A stretch of DNA of 64,000 nt from contig NC_059346.1 in NCBI RefSeq assembly GCF_019703515.2, forward strand, positions 16,461,001-16,525,000, written 5' to 3'. Origin of the DNA: Myxocyprinus asiaticus (lineage: Eukaryota; Chordata; Actinopteri; Cypriniformes; Catostomidae). Below, in pieces: positions 53,537 through 64,000 of this stretch (its first letter is position 1; the number at the start of each line of letters is the position of its first letter). A program made the position numbers and the translations under genes. Below the pieces are notes generated by a model. That model was not told where the DNA came from, searched no databases, and saw nothing but the letters and a program-made list of their open reading frames with translations.

Positions 53537-54948
53537 CAGTGTTGGGGAAGCTACTTTGAAACTGTAGTTAAAGTGAAGCTACAGTTAAGCTACCCTTTTG
53601 AAAAAGTAGTTAGCTACACTATAAATTACTATCAAAAAATAACTAGCTACATTGATGCTACTTAATGAGGTATTAATGCTACTTTAACTTTTTTTTTTTT
53701 TTTACAATGTTACTACCAAACCACTAATAATAATAACAAAAATTATCATTGTTATAATTAAAACAGAAATAGTCATTTGATATAGTGTGCAATTTAGCAG
53801 GCTAGTAAATCAATTTATCAAATGACAACTAGCATTACTCACCTGTATGTGTCCTTAAATTTGAGCTTGATGTCTTCGACAAAGACAACGTTTTAATCTG
53901 TGGTTTGATTACATACCAATGTTTAGCCTTAACTGTTCGATTCTTTGAGAGATATGAACTTGGACAAATAAAGCCATAGGTAATTGGTTTCTCCATCTTC
54001 CTTTTCTACCACCATCTCATGCTCCATCATGGATAATAAGGATGGGTGTGTCCAACTTCTGATCATGATTTTTCTTTGAGGATAATAAATTATTATGCTA
54101 CTGGTAAAAAAAAAAAAAAAAAAAAAAGTTTATTATGGCATATATTATTATTAATAATAAATAATTTATTTTTATTATGGTGTGTATTATTGATAATAAT
54201 AAATTATTTTTTATGAATAATTTTATTTATTTAACATGAAAATAATAGTTATTTAAATGCTAAGTAATTAAGAAAATGCATTTTCAAATAGCTGTGCATG
54301 ATATGAATTATTTCTCTTGCTGCTCCCAATAATGCACAGATAATGAGAAACGAAAATAAACATATTCAGAATAGAAAGTAAATCCCTCCTAAAGCAAATT
54401 TTATTTAAAAAAAAAAAAGTAAAGGTAAATATGCTGTTGCGTTGTCTATTAACAACAAAGTGTCTGAAACATTTTTGTTCTTTCATCATTTTCAGATTTA
54501 CCCACCCCAGTACATCTTGTAAAAGTAAACAAACTGTGGTTGGTTGCTTTATATAACCATCAGACAGTCTCTTCTTATCCAAGTGAGCTGTATAAGCTGC
54601 CTGATTTAACAGTAGATAGCGGTAATGCAGGTATTTTAATTTGTGATGTGCTGTTACAAAAGATGAAGAAGAAAGACCCTGCCTGATTCTGAGCAGCAGG
54701 ATGAATACGCTGCTAATTGTCAGACGTTTTGTCGGTAGAAATTTGGCTTATACGCAATAAAGAAGGCTATTAGTTATAATCTGACCGAAACATGATATAG
54801 CGTTTGGTCGTGCTACAACGTTACATGCTGGAAAAAGTAGTTAGCTGCTGGAAAAGCTACACTGTTTTAAAAGCAGCTGAGCTACTGTCAAGCTACTAAA
54901 AGATGTAGTTAAGTTAGTGGCGTTGCTTTTACCTACTCCCCACCACTG
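53537..54948. mobile_element. hAT-like non-autonomous element with 8-bp target duplication
   Basis: The ends are CAGTGTTGGGGA and TCCCCACCACTG. GTATAGTG lies on both sides (53529-53536 and 54949-54956), a perfect 8-bp duplication as made by hAT transposases. Subterminal AGCTAC/GTAGCT motifs occur at least five times in the left 130 bp and at least four times in the right 120 bp, typical of transposase-binding sites. The 1412-bp interior has poly(A) and AT-rich DNA but no transposase; the frame at 54582-54268 has no BED or hAT dimerisation motif. Confidence 0.93.
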
Positions 54949-55000
54949 GTATAGTGTACGTGCACAGTGCATAGTGCACCATTTGGGCCATAGCTATACT
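54949..55000. repeat. MITE (ACTATACACTATGCAC family, inverted), right part
   Basis: GTATAGTGTACGTGCACAG and CATAGTGCACCATTTGGG continue the interrupted MITE. Confidence 0.6.
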
Positions 55001-55009
55001 TTTTGGAGC

Positions 55010-55165
55010 TTTTTTTTTTTTTCCCCAATCAGTTTCATTGTATGGTCAAGAACAGCATGAACATTGTGTCTCCTTTTGTGCACCACTAAAGAAAGTCATA
55101 TGGAATGACATGAGGGTAAGAAAGTGATGACAGATTTTTCATTTTGGTTGACATCTCCTTTAATC
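55010..55165. repeat. Decayed MITE (TTCACC family), right arm
   Basis: GTTTCATTGTATGG, AGAAAGTCATATGGAATGAC and GAGGGTAAGAAAGTGATGAC with TTTTTCATTTTGG match the right arm of 34286-34841. Confidence 0.6.
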
Positions 55166-56582
55166 TTCAGATCAGAAAAGCAATGTAACATTTTATGTGT
55201 CACGTTTTAATGAGAAAGTGATATAGTGAGTTTTTGTGAAAGATTTGGGCACTTTTTCCATGAGAATTTTGACAAGGATGGGTCCCATGTGTTTTTCTTC
55301 TTGCGGTAAAGGGTAAAATTTCATGCTGGGTCTCCCAGACTTTAATCACACCTCAACCTACACAACATACGGCCCCTGTGTGTGTGCAGGTGTATTCTGT
55401 GACTTATTATAGCAGTGAGATGCTTAAAAGTGTTGATATTCTCTCATTTTAATTTCTGAGGCCTGTTCATTTGTGGGTCTCCAAAAAAAATCGACGTCTT
55501 TGAAAGGGCATAATTATGACAGTTGAAATATTTAGCTTGTGTTTCTAACCCTGGAAGAAAGACAGAATTCCTCTGTCAAGCCGCAGTGCTCCAACATACA
55601 TTGGTCATTAGACAAAATTACACAACAGCCTGCCACTTACCAATCGTAATCATGCAAACCAAACAACATTTGATCACCCAAATGTGTGTGTGTCAGAAAG
55701 ACAGAGAATTTAAGGGTTTCTCAGTAAGAACAAACTGTTGGGACAGATCGTACAGACAGCTCTGAGACCATCTGCTCAGAGAGAGATCAAAAAATACTAC
55801 ACAAACCTGTGTGTTTGCAATTGAATTTGTATGTTTTGATGCGTGTTCCTGCATGTGTGTGTATGTGAATGAGAGTGTTTTTATTTAATAGTGTGAGTCA
55901 ATGACATAATATCAGTGAATGTGTGGACAAAAACAAAGGATGGTGAGAGTGTGTAAACTAGAAAAAAGAATGAAATTGTATGTTATCAAATTGTTCTTTT
56001 TATTATTTTTGAATTGTTTTGTTATTCGTAGGCCAGGGCAATGTATGGGGATTTATGTGGAGCATAAATAATTGTTGTTGGTAATTAATGGCTAATGGGT
56101 TGTAGTTGCATTTACAGTTCTGTTTAGTGTTACTTATGCTGTTTTGTGTTAAATTATGGTGTTTTATGTGAAGTCACATCACCATCATGGAGATCAATGT
56201 TCCTTCTAACTAAAATAAATGAATGCAAAAATTCAGTAAAATAATGAATTTTTGTTTAGTGTAGAAATTTACTATGGCTCCATTAGTGTCTGAAAGATGG
56301 GAATTTAAAATAATAAAATTATCTTTCATGTCCTACTATATCTGTACCCTGCTGGACAGTGTATTTAAGTTGAAGAATACTAAGTTAACCTAAAAAATTA
56401 TATTTGTTGCCTCAAGTGCGATTGCAAATTTAAATTGAGTAAAATGAACATGATTAGATCTGGCTGGATTAACCAACTTAACTCTATATAACTGAGCTGT
56501 TATAACTAAAACATAATGAGTATTTTCAACTCATAATACATACTATATCTCAAATGCGATTAATTTTGTGCAACTACTTACC
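55166..56582. other. Unassigned sequence
   Basis: No gene or defined element is seen. TG-rich simple sequence lies near 55850-55890. Confidence 0.4.
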
Positions 56583-57803
56583 TTAACCTCGTGCGACCCC
56601 ACGTCCACATGTGTGGACGTTGTATTTTGGCTTCACTATACGCAACGCATAATTTAAATGAATTAAATCCGACTGAATACTGTTCACAAGACTCTAGAGT
56701 CTAGACTGTCATTTAAGAGTTAAACTTCTGCTGCACCAAGTCACGTGACACAGCGGCATGCCGCTGATTTCTGTGAAGCGCTTCTACGGACACAGTGCCA
56801 ACAAAAGTGCCACTGGTAAGAAATATCTGAGTTTTTTTATTGAAACCTGTTTGGTTGTAAAGAGTATCTTCCCTAGTTTCATTTGATATGCCGCTTAAAA
56901 TCTGTTCATTTTTCACAAATCAGCTTGCTGATAAACATGATGTCTACATATGTGGAAATTGGCCCCACTTTTCCTCAAAAGTAGAAAAAACATGTTAGTT
57001 ATTTTGAATAACTTTCAACTCAACACATCTGTGGGTCATTTTTTTTTTTTTTCATTTTAATATAAATTTTGTTATATTTTATTTTGCTATCACTGTACAA
57101 TATGATTCTATTCATTAACATTAATAAATGCATTCCTATATATTTACTGTGCATTTTCACATTGAGTATAAATGGGTTCGTCCAAAAGTTGAAAAATGTT
57201 GCTTTCAGAGGCTTTATATGGAGTTAGGATGAAAATAAGGTGCATTTCAAACTGTTCTGAGACCAGTGCAGACAGACAGAACACTGGAGGTTAAGTCATT
57301 CACTAAATAATGAGCAAGGGAGCATCCTAAATCTTTCTATGCAGCTAAGTGCATTTACTCCTAAAATCCAACCAAAAATTCAGTTTCAGGCTGCAGATGA
57401 TGTTTGGACCACTCCATGTTTGGCAGACATGGGACAATGGTAATCAGTACATAGATTCAGAAACATTTTTATTTTAACATGGTAGACAGTGATTGGATGA
57501 TGCTGGACATTACTTAGAATAATAATTATTTTTTCAGCTTTACAGAAAATCAGCTGTAATGTCTGTAATGTCTCAAAAACATGAATAACCAACACTCCTG
57601 GAAACATAAACAATTTGATTAAAAAAACCCTGACTTTCTATAGCTTGACGTTTAAAAACAAAATCACAATGTAGTCTCACTGTCCACATATGTGGACATA
57701 CATTTTTAGGAAAACTATTTGCTCTAAAACATGTTTTGCTTGTTTGTTAAGTGCTACTAATTACAAATCAAAAAGCAGTCATGCGGGGGTATCAGGAGGT
57801 TAA
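56583..57803. mobile_element. piggyBac-like non-autonomous element (TTAA target)
   Basis: TTAA flanks both ends (56583-56586 and 57800-57803). The inner ends are CCTCGTGCGACCCCAC at the left and, inverted, CCTCCTGATACCCCCGC at the right, an imperfect inverted repeat. The palindromic string GTCCACATRTGTGGAC occurs near both ends (56608 and 57682), and a related TCTACATATGTGGAAA lies at 56943. No transposase frame is present. TTAA specificity and CC-start ends fit piggyBac-type elements. Confidence 0.78.
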
Positions 57804-57954
57804 AAAAATGTGTAAATAAAAAAGCCATTTCTTTCAGTGTGTGTGTGTTTACTTAGCTATACACTCAAAAATATTTTTTTATATAATAAGATTTACGCAT
57901 TTCAATTTCATAAAAAATTTCCAAAAACTGAATTGAATAATCTTTAACAAAATA

Positions 57955-57996
<42 letters not shown>

Positions 57997-58828
57997 TTAG
58001 TTTGCATAATGAGGTTGAAGTTTCCCCAGAAGTTAGCTCAACAGGACAAAACCTCCCTGTTATTAATTGGAAAGAAAATTCAGAAATAAAGCTGTTATAA
58101 AACAGATAATTCTGTTTTATAAATTATCAGTATACCTATATACATAAAAAAATATATATAATAATAATTTTATAAAACACTTCATTTATTGGCACTTATA
58201 GCAGATATACAGCACACAGCAGTACATTTCATAATAAAAATGTGAACATTATAATCAAACATTCCACACTGAGTAATCTTTAACAAAATGAAAAAAAAAA
58301 AACACACACAAAAAAAAAAAACTATAATAACCTTAGTTTTATTTATTTAATTTTGTTAAAGATTACACACTTCAATTAGATGAAAATGTGGAACCAACTG
58401 TATATATATATATATATTATTTTTTATTTTTATTTATTATTTTTTTTGGTGTGGTAGCAGAAACGTAAGGAAGAAAGACAGGGAAAGCAAGAAAGATGGG
58501 TATGAGTCCAACAGAGAGGATGATGAGGCTATAAGAGAGATAAAAAGAAAGGAGATAACAGATAGAGAGTGGGAGGAGGAGGGATAGTGAGTATTCCCTT
58601 CCAAACTGGTCTCTCAATCAGCGTTATTATAACCCAAAACTTCAGATAATTAATACACTGCAGCCAGGCACCGCACATCAACCAATGCCCCCCACCTCTC
58701 TCTCTCTCTTTACACACACAGATGAGCTGCTCACACCATTTAGTAAATTAGCCCATTATCTTGACTTGTTGATTCCATCAGTATTTGTTGGAGTGGTTAC
58801 CATGATAAACAAACAAGCCCCGGCAGTA
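57804..58828. other. Unassigned AT-rich sequence with simple repeats
   Basis: (AAT)n lies at 57957-57996, A-rich tracts at 58288-58320 and TA at 58402-58416. No gene is visible. DIRS similarity begins near 58829. Confidence 0.45.
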
Positions 58829-58977
58829 ATTAAAGCTTCTCCCCCTCTGCATCTGTGGTTTGCAGAGAACGCCCCTTCGGCAGAACATATTAAAAGAGTA
58901 TATTCTAATAGAGTATATTTTCTTTCTAAAAGAGCGGCACACACGGAACGTCTTTTTAAAGACACGTCTTTTTAAAG

Positions 58978-59740
58978 ATGCCTTTCCGTTTGTGTGTTAT
59001 TCCTGGTTGCGGTCGTTATCTCTCCGCTTTCTCATTGCGAGAACATGACCATGGCAACATTGTGGTCGAGGCTTGCATTCGTAAGAAAGCAAGCCACCCC
59101 AGTGGCTCCCTGCGCCGGTCCTTCTACCTACGGGTTTGAGGCCGCGTAGGTTAGCACTGGGGGCGATTTGGGGACCTCAATGGGACCACCTCCGCCGGGA
59201 ATCCAAACATGCTCGCTTGCCCCGATTGCACGCTCGGACGAGATCACCAGCTCATCTCAGGGCCAGTTCGACCTCTCGTTCAGAGCCCGGGAAGTGGATG
59301 AGTTATCGAATGCAGCATCGGAGAACGGGCTCGTCCAGTCGGACGCGGAGACTTTGACTGGGCTTCCCCCTATGGGGATGGTCGCCCAGTCCCAGGCCGA
59401 TGTGGAAATGATGGACATGCTTTCCCGGGCGGCTGCGAGCATCGGGCTAGAGTGGGACCCTCCACACCCCCCTGAACCCTCGCAGCTCAACGATTGGTTC
59501 CTGGGCTCAGGGAGCCGCCCACGGCCACAGCCACGCCCCGCCCCCGTTCCTTTCTTCCCGGAAGTGCATGAGGAGCTGATAAGATCGTGGGAGGCACCTT
59601 TTACTGCCCAGTCCTGATCTTTCAGCTCCCCCGCTCTAGCTACCCTCGATGGCGGAGCAGCCAGGGGGTATTCGGTGATCCCCCAGGTGGATAAGGTGCT
59701 CACTTATGTCCGCAGAGTGCCACCACCTGGCTCGGGAGCC
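58978..59740 (+). pseudogene. DIRS copy 3 gag
   Basis: The start MPFRLCVIPGCGRYLS at 58978 is conserved with copy 2, but the zinc-knuckle-like part (CLxCLG in copies 1 and 2) is deleted. The frame 59168-59617 keeps a Pro-rich head (MGTSMGPPPPGIQ), an acidic/Ser region (SNAASENGLVQSDAETLTG), a region AAASIGLEWDPP and the motif HEELIRSWEAPFTAQ before a stop. The next segment (IPQVDKVLTYV) continues gag in another frame up to the deletion point near 59740. Confidence 0.8.
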
Positions 59741-59744
59741 CGAA

Positions 59745-60126
59745 ACCTTGCCCAGCCTTGGCGTTGCTGTGTCCAGTGCGAGCTTTACGCATCTATTTGG
59801 ATCACACGCAGAGCTTTAGAAGCTCTGAGCAGCTCTTTGTTTGCTTTGGTGGACAGCGGAAAGGAAGTGCTGTCTCCAAACAGAGGATCGCCCACTGGGT
59901 CATTGACGCCATCACAATGGCATATCAGGCTCAGGACGTACCCCCTGCAGGGTTACGAGCCCACTCTACCAGGAGTGTGGTGGTCTCCTGGGCCCTGGCC
60001 AGTGGCACCTCTTTGGCAGACATCTGCAGAGCAGCGGGCTGGGCAGCACCCAACACCATTACGAGGTTCTACAATCTCCGGGTTGAGCCGGTCTCGTCCC
60101 GAGTAGTGGCAGGCACGAGCAGGTAA
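59745..60126 (+). pseudogene. DIRS copy 3 tyrosine recombinase, catalytic C-terminal part
   Basis: A single open frame reads ALLCPVRALRIYLDHTQSFR, then LRAHSTRSVVVSWALASGTS (H-x-x-R box), CRAAGWAAPNTITRFYNLRV (Tyr nucleophile) and ends at 60126. The core-binding domain and the first catalytic Arg box seen in copy 1 are missing, so it cannot be an active enzyme. Unlike copy 1, the H-x-x-R and Tyr motifs are in the same frame. The ATG at 59758 is internal to the original gene. Confidence 0.88.
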
Positions 60127-60889
60127 GTTCTGGGACAACTGGCGAGGTGTACCGCTTGCGCATAGCACCTTTCCCCTCCCTTGAGAGGAAGACGTGCGCT
60201 CTTGACTCCCAGTAGTGTTCACAGACTGTGATCCCTGGATGACATTCCTCCTTAGCCCTGTGGCAGTCGAGTTTGTGGAGAAACTCACAGTTTCACTGGC
60301 TCAGTGAGTGCACTAAAGAGGCCCTGTACTGAGGTAGGTGCTCCGCATACGATGGTTCCCCGAAGGCAACCCCATGTGATATTTTTCGCAAAATCGTTTC
60401 CCTGTTGGTAAACTGCGTCTTCCTTGCCCCTGGTCGCCATGCTTTGTAGAAACTCCTCCCCCTTTGGGTAGGACCTACCATGGGACCTCTCCACATGACA
60501 TACTTCCGACAAGGCTTTGTAAAGACCATGTGACGTATTTCCACTCAAAATAACCCCCCCCCCCCTTTTTTGGGCAGGGTGTGGTCTCCGCGGTGTCTTT
60601 CCCTTGGGAGTGACACCCCCCCCCGACATAGACACTTATGGCTCCCAGTCAGTTAACAAATTCCACTCTTTTTGGGGAGAAAAGAGAAGGAAAAGAGGCC
60701 TCGGCTAGGCTAGCCTGTCCACCTATTTGTTGGGCAGTCGACTTGTTCCTGAAGGACTGTTCGACGCTCATAAAGATCGTTGGGGGAGGTTACATGACAG
60801 CCTGGTGCGCTGGCTACGAGGCACACAGCAGTCTGCCCGTCACACACCGCCACTTCACGTAACACCGTTCAGTTAGTTGTGGCGTTTTG

Positions 60890-61000
60890 TATAGGGACCC
60901 CTAGTGTCACTATATCAACACAATGTCGAGTGAGTGACAGATAGGGAATGTCATGGTTACTTTCGTAACCTCCATTCCCTGATGGAGGGAATGAGACATT
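60890..61000 (+). repeat. DIRS copy 3 internal complementary region
   Basis: It contains ACCCCTAGTGTCACTATATC...GAGTGAGTGACAGATAGGGAA (the missing 5' terminus in complement form) joined to TCATGGTTACTTTCGTAACC and CATTCCCTGATGGAGGGAATG (the complement of the 3' outer end at 61240-61280). Confidence 0.85.
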
Positions 61001-61074
61001 GTGTCCCTCTTGGCACAACGCTGAATTACCTGCTGAAATGGCCGGGACCTTAGCTCGGCTCCTCAGCACAAAAC

Positions 61075-61280
61075 CTGAATGAGTGGTTGCATACCAGCTC
61101 CTTTTATACCCGTATGTCCGGGGGAGTGGCATGCAAATTCCACACGCCAATTCTCATTGACCTTTTAAAAAAAAAGATCAGAGGTGTTTGGGGCTCCCAA
61201 GGGTGACCCCTAGTGTCACTACATTGACACAACGTCTCGTTCCCTCCATCAGGGAATGGAGGTTACGAAAGTAACCATGA
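61075..61280 (+). repeat. DIRS copy 3, 3' terminal repeat
   Basis: Sequence CTGAATGAGTGGTTGCATACC through CATTGACACAACGTC followed by CGTTCCCTCCATCAGGGAATG and ending GTAACCATGA. It matches the terminal repeat of copy 2 better than copy 1 in details such as AGGTGTTTGGGG. Confidence 0.85.
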
Positions 61281-62256
61281 CGTTTTGTGCAAATGAAAGA
61301 TGCATTGGTGCCGTTTCATCATACTGTATGACTGTCGAGTTGTTGTTCTGGATGTTTGTTGAAACTTTTTAATGTTTATGGTTCAAACGCACCACCCACT
61401 CACACCTACATTAGGGAAAAAGCATCGCTAAAAGAGCAGCTTTTCTGAAGAGGAAGAGAAAACACCCCACATGATATTGTCCCAGGGATGATGAAAGTAG
61501 ACAGTGTTTATTCTCTTTTAACACCCTGCAGAGAAAATAGGAGAGCTTCAGATCATGTTAAAAGATAAACTGAATTTTAAGAGATGAGCCTAAAATGTTG
61601 GTAACACTTTACAAAAAGGTTCCATTTGTTAACATTAGTTAACAACATTAGTTAACATGAATTAACAATGAGCAATACTTTTAATGCATTTATTAATCTT
61701 GGTTAATATTAATTTCAACATATGGTAATACATTTTTTTAAATGAAATTTTATGTTTATAAACTAACATGAACTGACAATGAACAATTGCATTGCAACAA
61801 TTGCAATGCAAATTGAATTAAATGATAAAATATTCAACTTTATCCAATAGGCTGGTTTTTGAAAGCTGTGTGTTGTGATGATAGGGAGAGAACAGAGAGG
61901 GTTGGGTGTAAATCATTACGTTTGGCTGATACTGAGTGAATAGTACATCACTGACACATTGCGGATGGAAATGCAAGGCATGAATCCAATTATTCTGAAT
62001 CATTAATCAAAACCTTCTCTGCACAACAAAAGAAAACAAAATCTGATGATTTTTGATCAGTGATAATACATAATTCAAATTCATCCAATATGCGGTATAA
62101 AGTGAAAATGCTAAATAAAATATATTATTGTTTTGATACTTTTTATATTGTTTGTTATTATGTATTGTATAATGTCATTCCATGATTTCATTCCAGCTAC
62201 TAATTAAAGTCAGTTTGTACACCACAGGGGAGAATTTCATATCATGCGCATGCACG

Positions 62257-62257
<1 letters not shown>
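61281..62257. other. Unassigned, with interspersed repeat at 61600-61800
   Basis: Bases 61600-61800 (GGTAACACTTTACAA, TTCCATTTGTTAACATTAG, AACTAACATGAACTGACAATG) belong to a common fish repeat. No gene is visible. Confidence 0.45.
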
Positions 62258-62295
<38 letters not shown>

Positions 62296-62566
62296 TTGTG
62301 CGGCTATCCTTACGAGGACTCTCCATAGACATAAGGATTTTTATACTGTACAAACTATAGATTCTATCCCTTAACCCTAACCCTAAACGTAACCCTCACA
62401 AAAAACTTTCTGCATTTTTAAATTTTCAAAAAACATAATTTAGTAGGTGTTTAAGCAATTTGAATTATGGGGACACTAGACATTTCCTCATAAACCACAT
62501 TTATAACATAGTACCCTTGTAATTACCAGTTTGTAACCTAAAAAATGTCCTTGTAAACCACCCAAC

Positions 62567-62597
<31 letters not shown>

Positions 62598-62601
62598 ACA
62601 C
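62258..62601. repeat. (CA)n, common interspersed repeat, (C)n(CA)n
   Basis: (CA)n at 62258-62292 is followed by a repeat with GAGGACTCTCCATAGAC and ATACTGTACAAACTATA, then an 18-base poly(C) at 62566 running into (CA)n. The CCCTAACCCTAA at 62380 is part of this repeat and not a telomere. Confidence 0.7.
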
Positions 62602-64000
62602 AAACTTTAACACAATCCCCAGGTAGTAGAACTGCCAAATTAGTATTCATTTACTAAAATAGTGATTATACATCATTAAGCTTCATTCATTGTTAATTGC
62701 TACATTAAATGATGGAGTTGAATGAACAAATGTTCAAATTATGCATGAACTCAATTTAACAATTTCAAAGTCTCCAAAAGTTTGTAAACACCCCTCCCCT
62801 CCCAAAAAACACAAACAAACAAATACTCAAACCAGTCTTTCCATGCACCAAATCCATGCAAATAACAAGACACACAGGCTGTATGAACATGATCAAGACA
62901 TAGAAACACTAAACAGTGCACAAAGTTATGCTGATATTCTTATCAGACCCTTTATTGCCAGTGTGACAATTACCAGAGCAGATAGCGAAAAAAAAAAAAA
63001 AGAGAGACTTAACAAAAAAGTTACAGTTGTGTACAAAACCTAGAACATTCTGAAAACTTAACGAAAAGGACAACATCAAGGCCCTGGAGTAAAAAGTTGA
63101 ATACACCCAGAGTTTATGGACCAGACGTGAATCTTACGACGATGGCAAATATCCAATATGTTTACAGGTGCATTCGAGAGAAACGATTACTGTAGGGGCC
63201 CTAACCAGAATGCCATTCCCATGGCGATTCCCGGAAGCAGCTGATTAAAAGCATTCGGCCGATTGAGAGAACAGACCACAAGAGTGTCATTAACCCTTAA
63301 ATGCATACTTTGGGTCTTCAGAGACCCGGGACCTCATTTCACCCCCTGTACCTCATCTATTTTTTGGAGTTGTGCCCACACCTCTTTAGCATTCATCAAT
63401 CTATCTCTTATAAAGTGTGTAACACACACATACACAAAAAAAAAAAGAAAAAAATAAATAAAATAAAAATACAAATAATGGTTTAGGTACCAAAAGTCTA
63501 TGGGGTCATTAGAGACCCTAGGTATGTAAGAGTGTTGTTTTTATTTTGTTATGAGTATTTCATATCTATATATGTTTTCTATCACAGGATATCTATTTCT
63601 TTGTTTATTACAAGAGAAATGAGTGCTATATTCATACAAATAAATACTATATCACGTTGATTTTTGTGTAACAGTGGTGATTTCTCTGTATCTCATATGT
63701 GTGTATACATGCATAATATACTGTACATGATATTTCTTACGCAAGGTGACACTGTTGTTACAGTGATTGGCTTGATTTACATTTGAAATTGCTGTTTGAT
63801 GAATAAACAACATGGAAGTAAACTATATCAAGTATAACACAAGAACAGTATGATATGACTATTGACATTTGGGTATACTACTGAAATTATGTAAGTTGTG
63901 TGTAACGGGAGCCAGCTGATAGATAGTTGTGCAATGTGTATAAACCTCACTCTCCTGACCTCAAGAGGTGCACTAGCGACTGACGCTAGAGGCTGTAGCC
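62602..64000. other. Unassigned, with a piggyBac-like MITE end at 63291
   Basis: TTAACCCTTAAATGCATAC at 63291 followed by TTTGGGTCTTCAGAGACCC, and a related GGGGTCATTAGAGACCC at 63503, resemble a TTAA-flanked repeat whose other end is not found. No gene is visible. The last 100 bases may be the start of another repeat cut by the window edge. Confidence 0.4.

Larger units (their letters stand above)
58829..61280 (+). mobile_element. DIRS-type element, 5' truncated and internally deleted (copy 3)
   Basis: The plus-strand order is leader (58829), gag (58978 to about 59740), then directly the catalytic part of the tyrosine recombinase (about 59745-60126), the internal complementary region (60890-61000) and the 3' terminus (about 61075-61280). 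The 5' inverted terminus is missing: similarity to copy 1 starts inside the leader. RT, RNase H and the recombinase N-terminus are deleted. It ends GTAACCATGA at 61280 like the other copies. Confidence 0.9.

Noticed and set aside
54268..54582. hAT transposase inside the hAT-like element
   Set aside because: The 104-codon frame has no BED finger, DDE or dimerisation motif.
62370..62395. CCCTAACCCTAA string as interstitial telomere
   Set aside because: Only about two units, and it lies within a common interspersed repeat with flanking GAGGACTCTCCATAGAC sequence.
1..64000. CRISPR arrays, operons, phage or plasmid features
   Set aside because: No regularly spaced repeats with unique spacers, no bacterial ribosome-binding sites and no compact gene strings; the sequence is eukaryotic.

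Overview
The window looks like repeat-dominated chromosomal DNA from a ray-finned fish, most likely a cyprinid relative (carp, goldfish, barb or zebrafish group). The evidence is the mix of elements: many Tc1-like transposons, tyrosine-recombinase (DIRS) retrotransposons, an L1-type LINE, short Gypsy-like LTRs, hAT-, Harbinger- and piggyBac-like non-autonomous elements, a tRNA-derived SINE with a poly(A) tail, and dense (CA)n, (GA)n and (TA)n microsatellites. There are no bacterial-style operons, CRISPR arrays or rRNA/tRNA genes. No complete host protein-coding gene is visible. The best trace of one is a possible exon on the minus strand at 9913-10075.

Layout. From 1 to 1000 there is a possible LTR-like repeat and AT-rich tandem repeats. 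From about 1000 to 8425 lies a minus-strand L1-type LINE (ORF1 at 7503-8284, endonuclease part of ORF2 at 5252-5785 and 1000-1365). It is split by two DIRS elements, 1366-5251 and 5822-6760. From 8430 to 13000 there are Tc1 fragments, a second decayed L1 endonuclease fragment, the candidate exon, a MITE and a full-length but dead Tc1 element (11109-12738). From 13000 to 26000 the sequence is mostly unassigned and AT-rich, with LINE tails, a Harbinger-like element carrying a MADF-like fragment, a composite tandem array and several MITEs. From 26000 to 31000 there is a solo LTR and a dense nest of Tc1 pieces and TIR elements. From 31000 to 45000 there is a palindromic MITE, a SINE with target-site duplication, a second solo LTR and long unassigned stretches. 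From 45000 to 51540 there is a Tc1 nested in a MITE, a third solo LTR and a Gypsy-like element with a 5' LTR and about 2 kb of coding-type minisatellites but no visible pol. From 53500 to 61300 there is a hAT element nested in a MITE, a piggyBac-like element and a third DIRS element. The rest is unassigned DNA with common interspersed repeats.

How the parts relate. All three DIRS copies lack most or all of the reverse transcriptase, yet at least one has perfectly matching inverted termini and a textbook internal complementary region. They therefore look like deletion derivatives that would have needed enzymes in trans. Several nests (DIRS in L1, Tc1 in MITE, hAT in MITE, a TIR element in a Tc1 fragment) give a relative insertion history. 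Element names rest on motifs and termini read by eye; no database search was made.
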